A DNA stretch of 64,000 nucleotides from Vitis vinifera. Lineage: Eukaryota; Streptophyta; Magnoliopsida; Vitales; Vitaceae. Of the stretch, positions 24,823 to 36,385 are shown in pieces. The stretch spans positions 5,373,001 to 5,437,000 of the forward strand of contig NC_081811.1 in NCBI RefSeq assembly GCF_030704535.1, in the 5' to 3' direction. How positions within the stretch are numbered: position 1 is the stretch's first letter; every line of letters begins with the position of its first letter. Under the pieces are notes generated by a model, which searched no databases, was not told the DNA's origin, and was given only the letters and a program-made list of their open reading frames with translations. Both the position numbers and the translations under genes were made by a program.

Positions 24823-27800
24823 TCAAATGTTCTGCTTGCAATTGAAACACCATAGGAGAAAGGATGCGATTGCGTCCATCTCTTGCTGCAAAAGAAGAGC
24901 ATCTATGAAAACATCCAGATTCTCTCCCTGCATCACATCATTTACTGAATGATGAGTGATGCCAACACGGTGATCAGTGACACGCCCTTGGGGAAAGTTA
25001 TAGGTTCGGATGCGCTCAGATCTGTCCCCACTACCAATCTGCACAAGATGTCAGATCCGATCATTCTAGGGAAAGGGGAGAAAACCAAGACAACTTATCT
25101 GTGTCTCGTAAGTATTGGTACCTGCTCCATACGAAGTTTTGAACGATCCTTCTGAATTCTAGACCTTTCTATTTCATATAGCTTTGCACATAGTACCTTC
25201 AGTGCTTTGGCCTTGTTCTATCAAAACATCCAAAAGAGGAGAGAAAATAAGGAGGAAGAGTAAGCAGAACCAATAGGGAGAGCGAATATAATGCAGTCTG
25301 CAGAATACTAAATATGTTTGCCTGATAATATGGTGCACAAAAGAAAAAGGCATTCAACTTCAGTCTCACCATCCATACTGAAATGGGAGTCAAACATTGA
25401 TATTCAGGTAAAGTTACAGCATACATACAAATAACCGTGCCAAAAAAGACACAAGCAAGAGCCCACTAGAGAAGCATTATCCTAACTCTGATGCTAAATG
25501 CAATGGAAGGCTCTTTATATTATGCTGTTAATTTTCTAAATCAGCAACAAAACTCACAGCTAAAGTACATAGAAGCAACATTAAGCGATATGCATTCCTA
25601 TATTAGATATGTTTGTTTCAAAAGGTGGAAAATCTACTCCAGAGCTCAAGGGCGCTAAGAAAACATAACAGTGGCAACCATTAAAATCTCTTACCATATG
25701 CTGGGATCGTTCATCTTGTATGGCGACTGTCATCCCAGATGGAATATGAGTTATCCTAACAGCACTGTTTGTAGTATTTGCATGCTGACCACCTGAACCA
25801 CCAGATCTGTAGGTATCAATTCTCAAATCTTCATTCCTCAACTGGACATCTACCTGAAAAAGCCTCAAAATATGATAAATTAAACAAATTACACAAATAT
25901 GATAATCCTTAACCTCAAAAGAGAACAAAGCAGAGGGAGAATAAAGAATCTCAAAGTATTACATCTACTCCTAAGAATTCAGGTGGCATAAAAAACCAGG
26001 AAAATAGCCATAAAATTATCAATAATGGAATTCAAACAGGAAAAAATTGAGGTACTAAACGAAAATCTCATGTTGTTAAATCTAATAATATTCACATAGC
26101 ACAGCACATCAGTTTAAAATGGCTAGAACCTCATCAGCCTGAGGGAGAATAGCAACTGAAACAGCACTGGTGTGAACACGCCCTGACTTCTCTGTAACTG
26201 GAACTCGCTGCCAAATAAAAAAACATTGTAATTTCTGTCGGTAAACAAAACTGTGTATTGAACAGGCAGTAGTGGCAGAACCTGAACTCGATGAATTCCA
26301 CTCTCAAATTTAAGCTTCCCATATACACCAGATCCTGAGATTGCTCCACTAGCTTCCTGGCATTTACAAGTCATAAAACTTGTTTAACAGCTGGAAGATG
26401 GAATTCCTTTTTCATTATACCAATCTAAATACAAGCTTGGTACCATCTAAACAGGTGATCTTTGGATCAAACTCCTAAAAGAATACCAAGCATGAGTTTC
26501 ACAACTAAGCAAACCTATCTAGGATGAATTCAATTCAAAGTCGATGTAAAACTTCAGTTAGAATATTTAAAAATCCTTGTGCAGTTCAAGTAAAAAAACA
26601 CACATAGAAACCAACAGTTCCAATTCATCTCCATCTAATTTTAGCATCAGAATAAAGGCGGACCACAGAAGGGGGTACCTTATATCCTTTAAGATCAGAT
26701 TCAGTTATATCTACCACTTCAAACTTCCAACCGTTCTTCTGTGAGTATTTCTCATACCTGTTGTCATTTAAATAAAAGGCCAGTCTCTAATAAGAACTTG
26801 ATAAAAGGAATAGTAAGGCACAGTGATTTTTATAATGTGGCAATAACTCACATTTTAAATATGTCCATTGCAAACAAAGAAGCCTCCTCTCCTCCGGTCC
26901 CTGATTCAAACTTTGTCAAAAGTAATTTTAAGAAAAATATGCCTGAGAGATACTGGACACGGAAGGGCCACCAAGAAAGCATGTCTCCATGAAACTTAGA
27001 TTCAGATGCCCTTATCTACAAGTATTTATTACCTGCTCTCACCTCCAAAATGCAGTCCCTTTCATCAGCTTCATCCTTGGGAAGTAATGATTTTAGCAGC
27101 AGATTCTGCAGCCTTTTCTCTTCCTCTGCTGCCTGACCCAGTTCCTCAGCTGCCATGTTAAGCATGTCTTTATCTTCTGAACATTCAGCCATGAGTGACT
27201 TCAAACCATCAATCTCCTACAGAAAAGGAAAGACCTCATTACCTCAAGCATCCACCACCTACTACTTCCCCCAAAAGAAAAAAAAATAGTAAGAACCAGG
27301 GGAAGTAAACAAGCGCAGAAGCTCCAGCTAGAAAAAGATGGAAGATGTGAACTGCAGCCAATATAATTGATACCAGCAAGGTTCATTCACTGAATTTACA
27401 CCTGGTTAAAGAGCAGCAAAGAAAAAGACTAGCAAATGCTGGAACTTATAAGCCATGATGTCTCTCTCTCTCCAGCGGAGTATGGCTAAATGAAGGCCAC
27501 TAACAAAAGTTACAGTATAAAGTAACATTAGATATGATCATAACCCTACACAATAGTTCAACACATTATCAATCAGGTCAGACAATCCCATGATATATGA
27601 ACTTAAAAACCAATGTTCTTCACATATATGAGGTGTTAGACTACCAACTACACTACCGACAATCTACAAACTGGGCCTTGCTATATACATGTGTGTGAAA
27701 AGTTGAATAAACATGTAAGCATGTCATATTTCCTTCATAGTTCATTTACCAGCCATTGAAACAAGTGTACAAAGATAGAAGATAATGTAAAGGGCATGCG

Positions 27801-29001
27801 GCAACTAATTACCTTCTGTTTATTCCTCAACTCAGTTATATGTTCGATTGAACTTCTGAGTTTCCGAAGCTCCTTATTAGCCCTAGCATACTCCACTGGT
27901 GAGGCTTCTGGCTGTCTTTAGTTAACACCAAAAAGTCAAATAAAAAAAATGAATAAAAATGCTGCACTCAATTACCATTTAACTGAAAAAACCAAACAGA
28001 ATAAACAGAAAATAGAAATATAAACAATATAGAACAGGTCCCAAAACATTAGAAAGCACCTAAAAGGCACTTGCTTGCCTAGTCAACAAATATATACTTT
28101 TTCATCTCTTTCCACTGGGTCAATATATAACACCTATTTACTAAAGACAAAGAGAAAAACTGAACCTCTTGTAAAGCATATGAAATAAATACATTCATGG
28201 TGGCCCTTATGATAGAAAAATAAACTTAAGAAAGGAAGGCAGGGATCAGTTGTTTCATAATTGTAGGATTCAATATCACTGAAACAGGAACAAAAGTTAT
28301 CCTCACTTAGAAAACACAACGGAATCAACATTACCCGGTTTATAAAATCTTGAAGATAAGCACTCCTGTGTTCAATAGCTGACAGCCTTTGTTCCATAAT
28401 CCCAATAAGATCAGTGGAAAGTTGAGGTTGTAATTCTGCCATTTTGAAGAATAAAAAAATGATCACAACAACATACATCCGTAAGACATCATAGTATCTG
28501 GGCTTTAACTTGGATACTCAAAAAATGAAATCAAATCATGTAAGAACAAACAACGAATGCCCTGACATCTGGGTGCTTAAAAAACAATTGATCATCACCT
28601 GAACATTTTTAATCAAAGCAAAACAATTTTTTTTTTTTTGGATTCTCAATCCTACGTACCATAACCACCACCACCAGCAGCGCCGAAAGTTCAAAAAACA
28701 AAGAAAAAAGAGAAACGCCGTAACATGCCAAAACACGATTTTGATTTCTAATACGAAAAATAATTACTTATAAAAGTGCATAAATCTACGAGAATCAGTG
28801 TATAGAAACCCTAAAAAGCGAAGAATTAAAGAAAAAACGGAGAAGGGTACCAGTGGAGTATGGGCGGATGAAGGAGAAAGGGGTTTTCGCCATAGTCGAA
28901 TGAAGAAACCCATTTTGAATTTGATAAGTTGTATAGGATGCGTAAAGAGTTCCAATTTGTTTCAAAAACCCTCCTCCTCTGCTTCTCATGTTAAACCCCA
29001 C
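24823..29001 (-). CDS. Mitochondrial peptide chain release factor 1 (RF1)
   Basis: Eleven minus-strand exons: 29001-28851, 28435-28335, 27911-27813, 27216-27033, 26900-26852, 26757-26679, 26356-26282, 26207-26130, 25853-25695, 25217-25122, 25038-24823. They sum to 428 aa in phase. RF1 reads UAA and UAG in the organellar ribosome and triggers peptide release. The peptidyl-hydrolase GGQ motif sits in [12 protein letters not shown] (exon 9). The stop-codon reading PxT motif is PVT at the start of exon 8 ([14 protein letters not shown]). The long N-terminal helical domain is encoded by exons 2-4. The first ~50 residues are rich in Arg, Ser, Thr and Tyr, with few acids, as in a mitochondrial presequence. 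The GGQ-flanking residues differ from the plastid RF1 pattern (AGGQNVNKVE), supporting mitochondria. An alternative ATG lies four codons in (28989). Exons 7 and 8 end at weak GTTCT donors, but homology fixes both junctions. Confidence 0.93.
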
Positions 29002-29134
29002 TGCTTGCCTCTGTCTTCTTCTCTAGAGAGAAACCAGAAAAGTTCACAACTTTTTGTACAATAAACCCCACGGGCTGGGCTGGGAAGGTAGCCTTATTTA
29101 GGCCTATCGGACAATAAAAGAAAACAGGGACAGA

Positions 29135-29266
29135 GTGTTTTTACCTTTTTATTTATTTTTAATTGTTTAAAGATTATTTTTAAAATATATTTAAAAAATT
29201 AAAAATAATTTAAAAATATTTCATATTTTCAAATAATTTTTTGTTTTATAAAAAATCAAATAACAG
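29135..29266. repeat. Left part of an AT-rich inverted-repeat element split by the solo LTR
   Basis: The AT-rich run with TTTTAAAATATATTTAAAAA-type blocks stops exactly at the LTR's left target duplication (aacag, 29262-29266). It resumes after 33553 with AACAGTTTTTCAAAATTAA and an end of ATTTTCAAAAAAACAGTTATCAAA. That end resembles the terminus of the element at 47912-48275 (ATTTTCAAAAACGGTTGTCAAA). The solo LTR therefore seems to lie inside a small DNA element of this family. Confidence 0.5.
29262..29266. repeat. Left target-site duplication of the solo LTR
   Basis: aacag immediately before TGTGGACC. The identical five bases follow the other end at 33554-33558. Five bases is the usual target duplication size for gypsy and copia integrases. 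Confidence 0.8.
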
Positions 29267-29341
29267 TGTGGACCCCGCATTTCGGCTCATGCGTTTCCCA
29301 CTCGATGGCGAGCTCGATTTTTACTTGAAAAATTGATTTGT

Positions 29342-29550
29342 TGACTAAAAATGACTTGGAGTCGCCACTTATTTTTGTTTTATATTTAAAAGGGTAAACA
29401 AAATAAGAAAGAAAACCCTAAGTGTGACTCCTTGTTTTGGAAAAGATGGTCTGTGAAAAACCAGATCGGGTTCGGGGGTCAGGTTACTTATCAGGAAGGT
29501 ACGGAAAAAAACCGTAGCACCCTTCTAAGTCCCTAAAGTCGGGTCTCTAC
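29342..29550. other. Structured motif region inside the solo LTR
   Basis: GGAGTCGCCAC (29358-29368) can pair imperfectly with GTGTGACTCC (29422-29431). TACGG (29500-29504) pairs with CCGTA (29512-29516) across a run of A. In between lies TCGGGTTCGGGGGTCAGGTTACTTATC. Similar strings (GGAGTCGCCA, then GGTTA, AGGAAGGT and AGCACCC) are, from memory, widespread in plant genomes as part of LTR-element non-coding regions. Their role is unknown to me. Confidence 0.45.
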
Positions 29551-30239
29551 TAATAAAATGAAGTTGACGTGACAATTGATGAGTAAGTCAATGAATACCT
29601 TGAATGATCATGCACACGTAAGAATCGAGACATGTATAGACAACGATTAGAGGGAAAATGGGTACATACCTGGGCAACGAGCCACCATGCGCTATCCATA
29701 GAGAGGGTTAGTACACCATATAGAGCACAAAACATATCCATGCATCACTAAACAGGGATTAGAATTGTTCGAAGAAAAACTGGATTTTTTAAATTCATTT
29801 GAGAATCAGAATCTTATAAATTATTCGAAAATTGGATTCTTAGGAATTAAATGTAAGAATGAGAACTTTTAGAAATTAAATTTGAAAGAAAATTGGGATT
29901 TTGAAGGGTTATTTGAAAGTTCGGGATTTTTAAGAAAAATTAAGTTACGAAGATCGGGATTATGGGAGTTAAATTTTGAAAGGGATCGGAATCTTAAGTT
30001 ATTTGAGACATGGAAATTATGAAGGTTGATGTGTAAAAAATGGATATCTTAGAAATCATTCGAAGACAAAATCTATAGAAATAATGAAATAGATGATAAT
30101 AATAATGACGATAATAAGTAGCGGGGTAAATACGGGAATTGGAGCATGGGAAACTAGAAATTAAGTTCGGAGATAGGACAATTGGAAATTCAAATAGCTA
30201 AATTCAGGAATCGGAATTTTGAAGAATTAGACTCTAATG

Positions 30240-31690
30240 ATTGAAATTTTTAAGAGAAATAAATGGGTAAGTATGGAGTAATGTTACCGATTAATCAAAA
30301 CAATATTTGGGTGGATGAATGTAGGATAATGATTCCAATTGAGTAACATAAGGTTTAAGCGGATTATTGAAATATTAAATTATCAAAATAAATATGGGAT
30401 AATGATCCTAATAGATGGAAATAAGGTTTAAACGAAATATTGAAAAATTAGGTTAAGGCACGGGATTTTCGAAGGATTAGACTTTAAATAGATAGGTAAA
30501 TAGGGGTGGATAATTCTAATGAATGAAAAATGAGATTTGAACTAATTATTGAAGAATTAAGTTAAGGCATGGGATTTTCGAAGGATTAGACTTTAAATAA
30601 GTAAAGGAACATAGGATACTAATTCTGATTAAAGAAAATAACATTTAGACAAATAGTGGGGTTTTAGGATTGAGAATTAAATTATGACATTGGATCTTTT
30701 AAAAGGGGCGGATTTTGGATAAATAAACTAATATAGGATGATAATACTAATTAACGAAAATAATCATTTAAACCGAATAAAAAGAATAGTGGAATTTTTA
30801 GGGGTTTGAAAATTAAATTAGGACATCTGGTTTCTAAAGGATCGGATTTTAAATAACTAAACTCATATAGGATGATAATACTAATTAACGAAAATAACAT
30901 TTAAACGAAATAAAAAGAATAGTGGAATTTTTAGGGGTTTGAAAATTAAGTTAGAACATTGAATTTTTAAAGAGTTGGACCTGAAATGAATAAAAAGATA
31001 GGGGATAAGAATTCTAGTTAACGAAAATAACAATTAGGCGAATAATAGAATTTCGAAGGTTGAAAGTTAAATTGAGATTTTTGAAAGATTTGACTTTAAA
31101 TAAATATAGGATGATGATTCTAATTGATAAAAATGAAATTTAAACAAATTGTAGAATTTTTAGGATTGAAAAATTAAATTTAAGAAAAATATACGGAATG
31201 TTTGAAGGATTAGACTTTAAATAACTAAATAAATACGGGATTGTAACTCTAAGTGATGAAAATAAAATTGAGTTGAATTGTAGAGTTTTTAGGATTTGAA
31301 AGATTAAATTAAAACATGGAATTTTTTAAGGATTAAACTTTAAATAACTAGATAAATACGTGATAATAATTCTAATTGACGTACATGAGATTTAAACGAC
31401 TTATGGAGAAATTAAATTAAGACCTGTGATTTTTAAAAGGGTTAGACTTTAAATAACTATATATGTATGAGATAATGATTCTATTTGATAAAAATAAGAT
31501 TTAAACGAACTATTGAAAAATTAAATTGAGGCATGAGATTTTTTTAAAAGGGTTAGACTTTAAATAACTATATAAATATGGAATTAATCACTCTATTTAA
31601 TGAAAATGAGATTTTAACGAGTATTTGAAGGATTAAATTCAAACATAGGATTTTTGAAGGATTACTTAAAGACCTAAGTTTTGAAAATGG
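30240..31690. repeat. Degenerate tandem array, about 12 units of 110-130 bp
   Basis: Units share the anchor GATTAGACTTTAAATAACTA, then AATATGGGATAATGATTCTAA, then AAATGAGATTTAAACGA, then a GGATTTTTGAAGG close. The anchor recurs near 30475, 30592, 30712, 30838, 30970, 31087, 31215, 31337, 31445 and 31556. Spacing ranges from about 108 to 132 bp, so the units have indels. The array is fully inside the solo LTR. Confidence 0.8.
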
Positions 31691-31939
31691 AATGTAAAGT
31701 CTAGGATGTAGAAACTTATTTGAGTCCAATATAAATTAATTTATACAAAAGTTTTTCATATATGGTGATTAGACATAATTAAAATATAAATTATTTTGTG
31801 TTTCAAAAAACGATGTTTACCCCTAATGATTTATCCGTTAGTTATGCTCAAGTCAAATTAAAGAAGGTAGGTAATAATGTAATAAGGTGTAATAAAAAAA
31901 TAAATAATAAATAGATTATGAGGATTAGGAGTTTAGAGA

Positions 31940-32440
31940 TTTTTTTTAGAGCTGGGGCAGCCAAGTGGGCTAACCCAACATCGCCTTGGACCATGAGGGT
32001 AGCTAGTTTGAGGAACAATGAGGCTCCTCATCAATGCGTGGGCTAGGCTCCAAACCCAAGCCCAAATCCGAACCATGGGCCAGCCCCAAAACAGCCATTT
32101 CCATTACAAACTTGGGCTTGGGCTCAAATCTGCACCCGCCACCACCAGAAAAACCCACATTGCCGCCTTTGACACTTTGAGCCTGAACTTCGCCTCCTCG
32201 TTTAAGCTCGTCAGTGACGAACCGTACACCACCTTCCCCCATCGAACCTGAAGGCTCCAACTGCCCTGACCGCCGCCCCCCGACGCCGCCGGATTTCTTC
32301 AAGTCGTCTCCGGTAGTCGGCGCTGCACGTGACCCTGTCGTCGGCTGCCGCTCCTTGTGCTGATCCTGCCGCTTAGATATGTGAAGGCCATTGCTGAGCT
32401 GGTGAGATGGGATTCGCGTACCCATTGATGACTTAAAGAG
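31940..32440. other. GC-richer stretch of the solo LTR
   Basis: Contrasts sharply with the AT-rich array before it and contains repeated GGGCT/AGCCC words. A 140-codon open frame on the minus strand (32003-32425) has a low-complexity composition and no recognisable domain, so I do not call it a gene. Confidence 0.5.
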
Positions 32441-33553
32441 AGGATCTACAGAGAGGAAGGTAGAGAAGGAGCGAAATGGAGAGGTGCTTTAGAGAGAGAA
32501 AAGGTGGTGATGGAAAGAGGAAGGGTGACGACGTGCATGTACAGTCCTCATGCTCGCGGAAGGGATGATGAAAATGAGAGGGTGGTGTTTCTGATGGGTG
32601 GTGAGATGAGGGTAGCCATGCTCATATAGTGCTGTGTTATCCATTCTTTCAATGTGGTAAAAGTGCAATCTTTTCAAAAGGCCCCAACAGCACCACTATC
32701 CCCACTAAGAAGCTGTTAAGCAGGATATGGAAAGAATGGATGATTCCTTCCCATGTCTAGATCTTTTAACATTCCATGAAAAAAAAACCAACTGCATCTA
32801 TGGAATTCCTGATGGTATAAACCAATGGCTGAGAAGATCCGGGTAACAAAGATGGACCAGGAACTATACCAAGCCTAAGAGATCTAGGTAAAAGAGAAAA
32901 AAAAAAAAAAAAACTTACCGAAGGACTTTTCCTGCTCATTGGGTCATTGTAAATACAGCTGCATTGTTAACCTTGGGAACTATTGTCGTCAAGTCAATAG
33001 TGGCATAACACAAAGAATCCATGGCAGACTTATGAAACATTGTACAAGTAGCTGCAGTGTAGCATAGGCTTTGTGTATCTAGCATAGAAAATACCTGGAC
33101 CAAAACGAGAAGCTCCTCCTCTGCTCAGCTCGAAATCACCTCCCTATAGCTCCTCTTGCTTACAGCTTCTCCATGGCTTTCAAACTCTTCTTCTCAGTTC
33201 TCTCTCACTCTCCCTCATGCACTCAAAATTTCCCAGAACCCTCTATCTCAGGAAAAACTCACCCCCCTACCCTTACTCTGTTTTTTCCCTCAGATCCCCT
33301 CTCTATCTTCCTTGGCAAGCCACTACTTGCCCTACTGTTCCTCGCATCAGCAGCATGGCCCTCCAATCACCAGCATGGCCCCTGCCATCTTGACTTGCTG
33401 CACATCCCATCTCTCGTAGCTGCCTTCATGCCGAAAGGGGTCCCCCCACTTGCCTAAGGTGCTGCTAGCTGCTAGTGATCCCGAGACACCTTTCCAATGT
33501 TATTGTATATATAAAAAAACCTAAAGTCCCCGGCCCTTGAAAGGGGGTCTACA

Positions 33554-33558
33554 AACAG
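33554..33558. repeat. Right target-site duplication of the solo LTR
   Basis: aacag immediately after GGGGTCTACA, identical to 29262-29266. Confidence 0.8.
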
Positions 33559-34416
33559 TTTTTCAAAATTAATTTAAAATTATTTTCAAAAAAACAGTTA
33601 TCAAATAAGATTTTAATTTTTCTTCGACAGAGAATTGTGATACTATGTAACGTCCATATCAAATAGTAGACTGTGTTTGAGGGAAAATGTTTTATTTTTA
33701 AATATTTTTAGGATTTTCAATATTATAAATAAATTTTCAAATGTTTAACGTATTTAATAATTATACCAAATTAAGTTCTATTTGAATTAAACTTGATATT
33801 TTTATCATTTAATTAATCTATTTACGACAAAATTAAAATTTAACATGAATTAAATCAAAATCAAATTAATAAGTATAATATTAAATAGTTCTATTTGAAT
33901 CATATTTGTATGCAATGTTAAAAAAAAATTATACATATTGATCGAATTTGATCCAAATATATCATTATATTCCATCAAAACCCTTGAAAGAAAATGTGTT
34001 AGTCATGTCCATGAATTATATCAAATTTTGTTACCCCGAAGTCCATTTTCATTTTTAATAAATAGAACACATAATTGTAATTATTATTAATTTTGAAATG
34101 GATAATGAAATTTGCACCACATTTTCACGCATGTATTTTTTTTTTTTTTTTCCCTTTTAAGATCAAGGGGAACCAAAATCACATGACATTGCAAAGCAAA
34201 GAGGGACAGGAGGGAGGCCTACAGACCAAAAGTTCAGGATCAAAGAAGAAACCATTGGGTACTTCACAATGGAAGGACAGTCCTCCGTCAAAAGGAGGCA
34301 CCACTTGCTTAATTCCCTCAATAAGATAGAACTCAGCTACACGCATGATGATCCAGCCTGCATGGCGCTCTCTCTTGAATGTATATCCCCTCTCCTCGAG
34401 GCCAACACGTTGAGCT
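33559..34416. other. AT-rich spacer downstream of the first pectin methylesterase gene
   Basis: The right remnant of the split small element reaches about 33640. From about 33760 the sequence matches 36420 onward, so it belongs to the tandem duplication unit that includes the gene. The last ~250 bp, after a T-run at 34138-34152, are likely 3' UTR. Confidence 0.55.
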
Positions 34417-36385
34417 TCAACGTTTGAGACCTGGCAGATAAGGGATATTAATTTGTTTCAGCCAGAGGTTTCCCTGAATGAATGAGTTGACCGTGTACTG
34501 AAGAGCCTCGTTCCTGGTCTTGATGATCCTGTAACCCTTCCATGTCACCCTGCTGTGGGTGTTTGCACCAGGGCCAAGGTTCCCATACTCAGCGTAGAGG
34601 AGTGTGTTCGGGACGAACTTCCCAGCCCACGGCGTCCACCCAGCTGGTTGGATGAAATCTCCCAAGGTCGTCTCCATTATAATCGTCTTTGAGTACGGCT
34701 TCCATGGACGACCCAAGAATGAAGGGATCTTGAACCTGTCAGGGAACAGTTTTTGCTCTGGGACGATTCTGCAATCGTGGATCACCAATCCAGTGGTTTC
34801 ACGCTTCTCAGTTTTTCCTTGTGCAGTCACTGTGTTTTGTTGTTTGTCATTTGGCCTTCTTACTATGATCAAGGAGTTCTGGATCACAGTCGTCGAGTCA
34901 CCGAAGATGAAGTCTATGGTGCCCGAGATGACACAATTGCGGTAGAACTGGCGATGGGCCTGGACGTACAAGGTGTCTTGGTACCCGTCCATTCTGCAGT
35001 TGAAGAATGCTGACATATCTGATTGGACGCGGAGAGCAACAGCCTGGTGCCCGTCCGGACCTGCGGTGTTGACGAATCCCATCGACCTCGCAACAAACCC
35101 CTTTCCAATGGCCGCTGCAACCCATATTTATACACATTAAAGCATGGACAGTCATTAGTCTTAACGCAAAAGAAAAGTAATTAGGAGACTCACAGAATGT
35201 GGCAGTCTTGTAAGTGGTGATTCCGTCGCGGTAGCATTTGGTTCCAGTGACAATGGTCTTCCTGGGCCCATCTCCGTACATGTACACATTAACATGATCT
35301 TTGGTGACGGTAATGTACTCGCGGTAGATTCCGGCCTTCACGTAGATAACATATCTTCCTTTGAGGTTCTTGGGGTAGGCGGCGAGAGCTGCAGCAATAG
35401 TCGTGAAATGTCCGCTGCCATCCTTGGCCACAATAGCGTTAGGCGTAAGCCTGCCGTTGTCTTGTAAAGCCAAAAGCTTTCTGTCCGTGGCTGAGAACCA
35501 GGTGGGATACCCATCATGGCCAAGTACTTCAATTTCTCCGAGAAGCCTTCGGGAGTTGGGCTTGAGATCCAGTGGGACATTGAATTTGGTGAGAATTTGA
35601 GAAAGGTCGGACACAATAGCTAGGGCGTTGCTGGTAAGTTGCGTGGCATTGAGCAGACCTTTCTGCATAGCGGCCTGAAACCGTGGTTCGATGACTCCAT
35701 CAAGGCATGTCTGTTGGTACGAAACAGCAGCACTCAACCAGTTCATAATCTCCGTTGATAGTTGATCCAAGGTCTGGAGATCACTCTCACCCACAGACGA
35801 GAATGATTCCTGAAGCTCGTCAATGGCAAACTGCAACAAGTCCTTACAGTCACCGAGGGCCATTTGCGTCCTGGAGTCATTAGTGGCTTGGAAGAGTTTC
35901 TCCGAAAGATTCATCGAGCTCTTAATCTGTTTAATGGTCACTTGCACAGCCGCCTGGATGTAATCCTTGGGCGTAGCACTGCTTCCATTTTTGGGAACCG
36001 GACTGAGAGTTTGCATACAAGCGTCCTTATAATCAGCAGTGGCACAAACGGAGGCAACAGCCTTCATTGACGACGACATGTTGGTGTCACCGTCAGTACG
36101 ATCGCTTCCATGGGGGCGCGTTACACTGACAATGCCGATGATCACACCCACCACAAGGAACAGAGATATCCCTGAAACTACTGCTTTTCCTATCATTTTG
36201 GTTCCCTTATTTATTCCCCTCTCCGCCAACTGGGGCTTTGCAACCGTACAGCCTCCTCCCCGACCAGGAGACGGAGAGAAAGATTAAGGGGAAAGAGAGA
36301 ATTACCTCCCTTTTCGGGCACTTCTGGTGCGAGGCGACGAGGGCTGCAAGATGCATTATATTCAGCATGGAGTTTCCAGGATTAA
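33760..36385. repeat. Tandem duplication unit 1 (pectin methylesterase)
   Basis: About 2.65 kb. Gene, intron, leader and 3' spacer all align with unit 2 (36420-39030). The left join falls near AAATTAAGTTCTATTTG and the right join near GGAGTTTCCAG-ATTA. The 3' spacer is visibly more diverged than the exons. Confidence 0.9.
34417..36196 (-). CDS. PME: Pectin methylesterase with pro-domain (copy 1, altered start)
   Basis: Two exons (36196-35194 and 35114-34417) give 566 aa from the first in-frame ATG. The enzyme removes methyl esters from cell-wall homogalacturonan. Order: signal anchor (MIGKAVVSGISLFLVVGVII), inhibitor-like pro-region with its Cys pattern (VCATADYKDAC...), the RRLL processing site before the mature enzyme, then the catalytic beta-helix. 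Catalytic residues are present: the Asp of YQDTLY and of GTIDFIFGD, and the Arg and Trp of LGRPW. The second copy starts 17 codons further upstream with ATG. Here the matching codon (36247-36245) is ACG, so translation should begin at 36196, leaving almost no cytosolic tail before the membrane segment. It lies tail-to-head with copy 2, 2.66 kb apart. Confidence 0.9.

Larger units (their letters stand above)
29267..33553. mobile_element. Giant solo LTR (4287 bp) of an LTR retrotransposon
   Basis: The segment starts TGTGGACCCC and ends GGGGTCTACA, a 9-of-10 inverted repeat with the TG...CA ends of LTRs. It is flanked on both sides by the 5-bp direct repeat aacag (29262-29266 and 33554-33558). 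I see no inner copy of the ends, no primer-binding site and no gag or pol, so it reads as one very long LTR left by recombination between two LTRs. LTRs of this size are known for Tat/Ogre-type gypsy elements and for LARDs, so the family is inferred only from size. Parts: a structured motif region (29340-29550), short degenerate repeats (29750-30230), a ~110-130-bp tandem array (30240-31690), and a more GC-rich stretch (31940-32440). It is a non-coding relic. A perfect target duplication argues for moderate age. Confidence 0.8.

Noticed and set aside
30240-31690. CRISPR-like array
   Set aside because: Units are long, degenerate and without constant repeats and unique spacers, and the DNA is plant nuclear. 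It is a satellite-like array inside an LTR.
32003-32425. 140-codon minus-strand frame in the solo LTR
   Set aside because: Low-complexity Gly, Ser and Pro composition in the GC-richer part of a repeat, no domain, and inside a non-coding LTR.
34604-35013. Plus-strand frames over pectin methylesterase exon 2 (same at 37266-37675)
   Set aside because: Antisense shadows. The pair is alike only because the genes are tandem copies.
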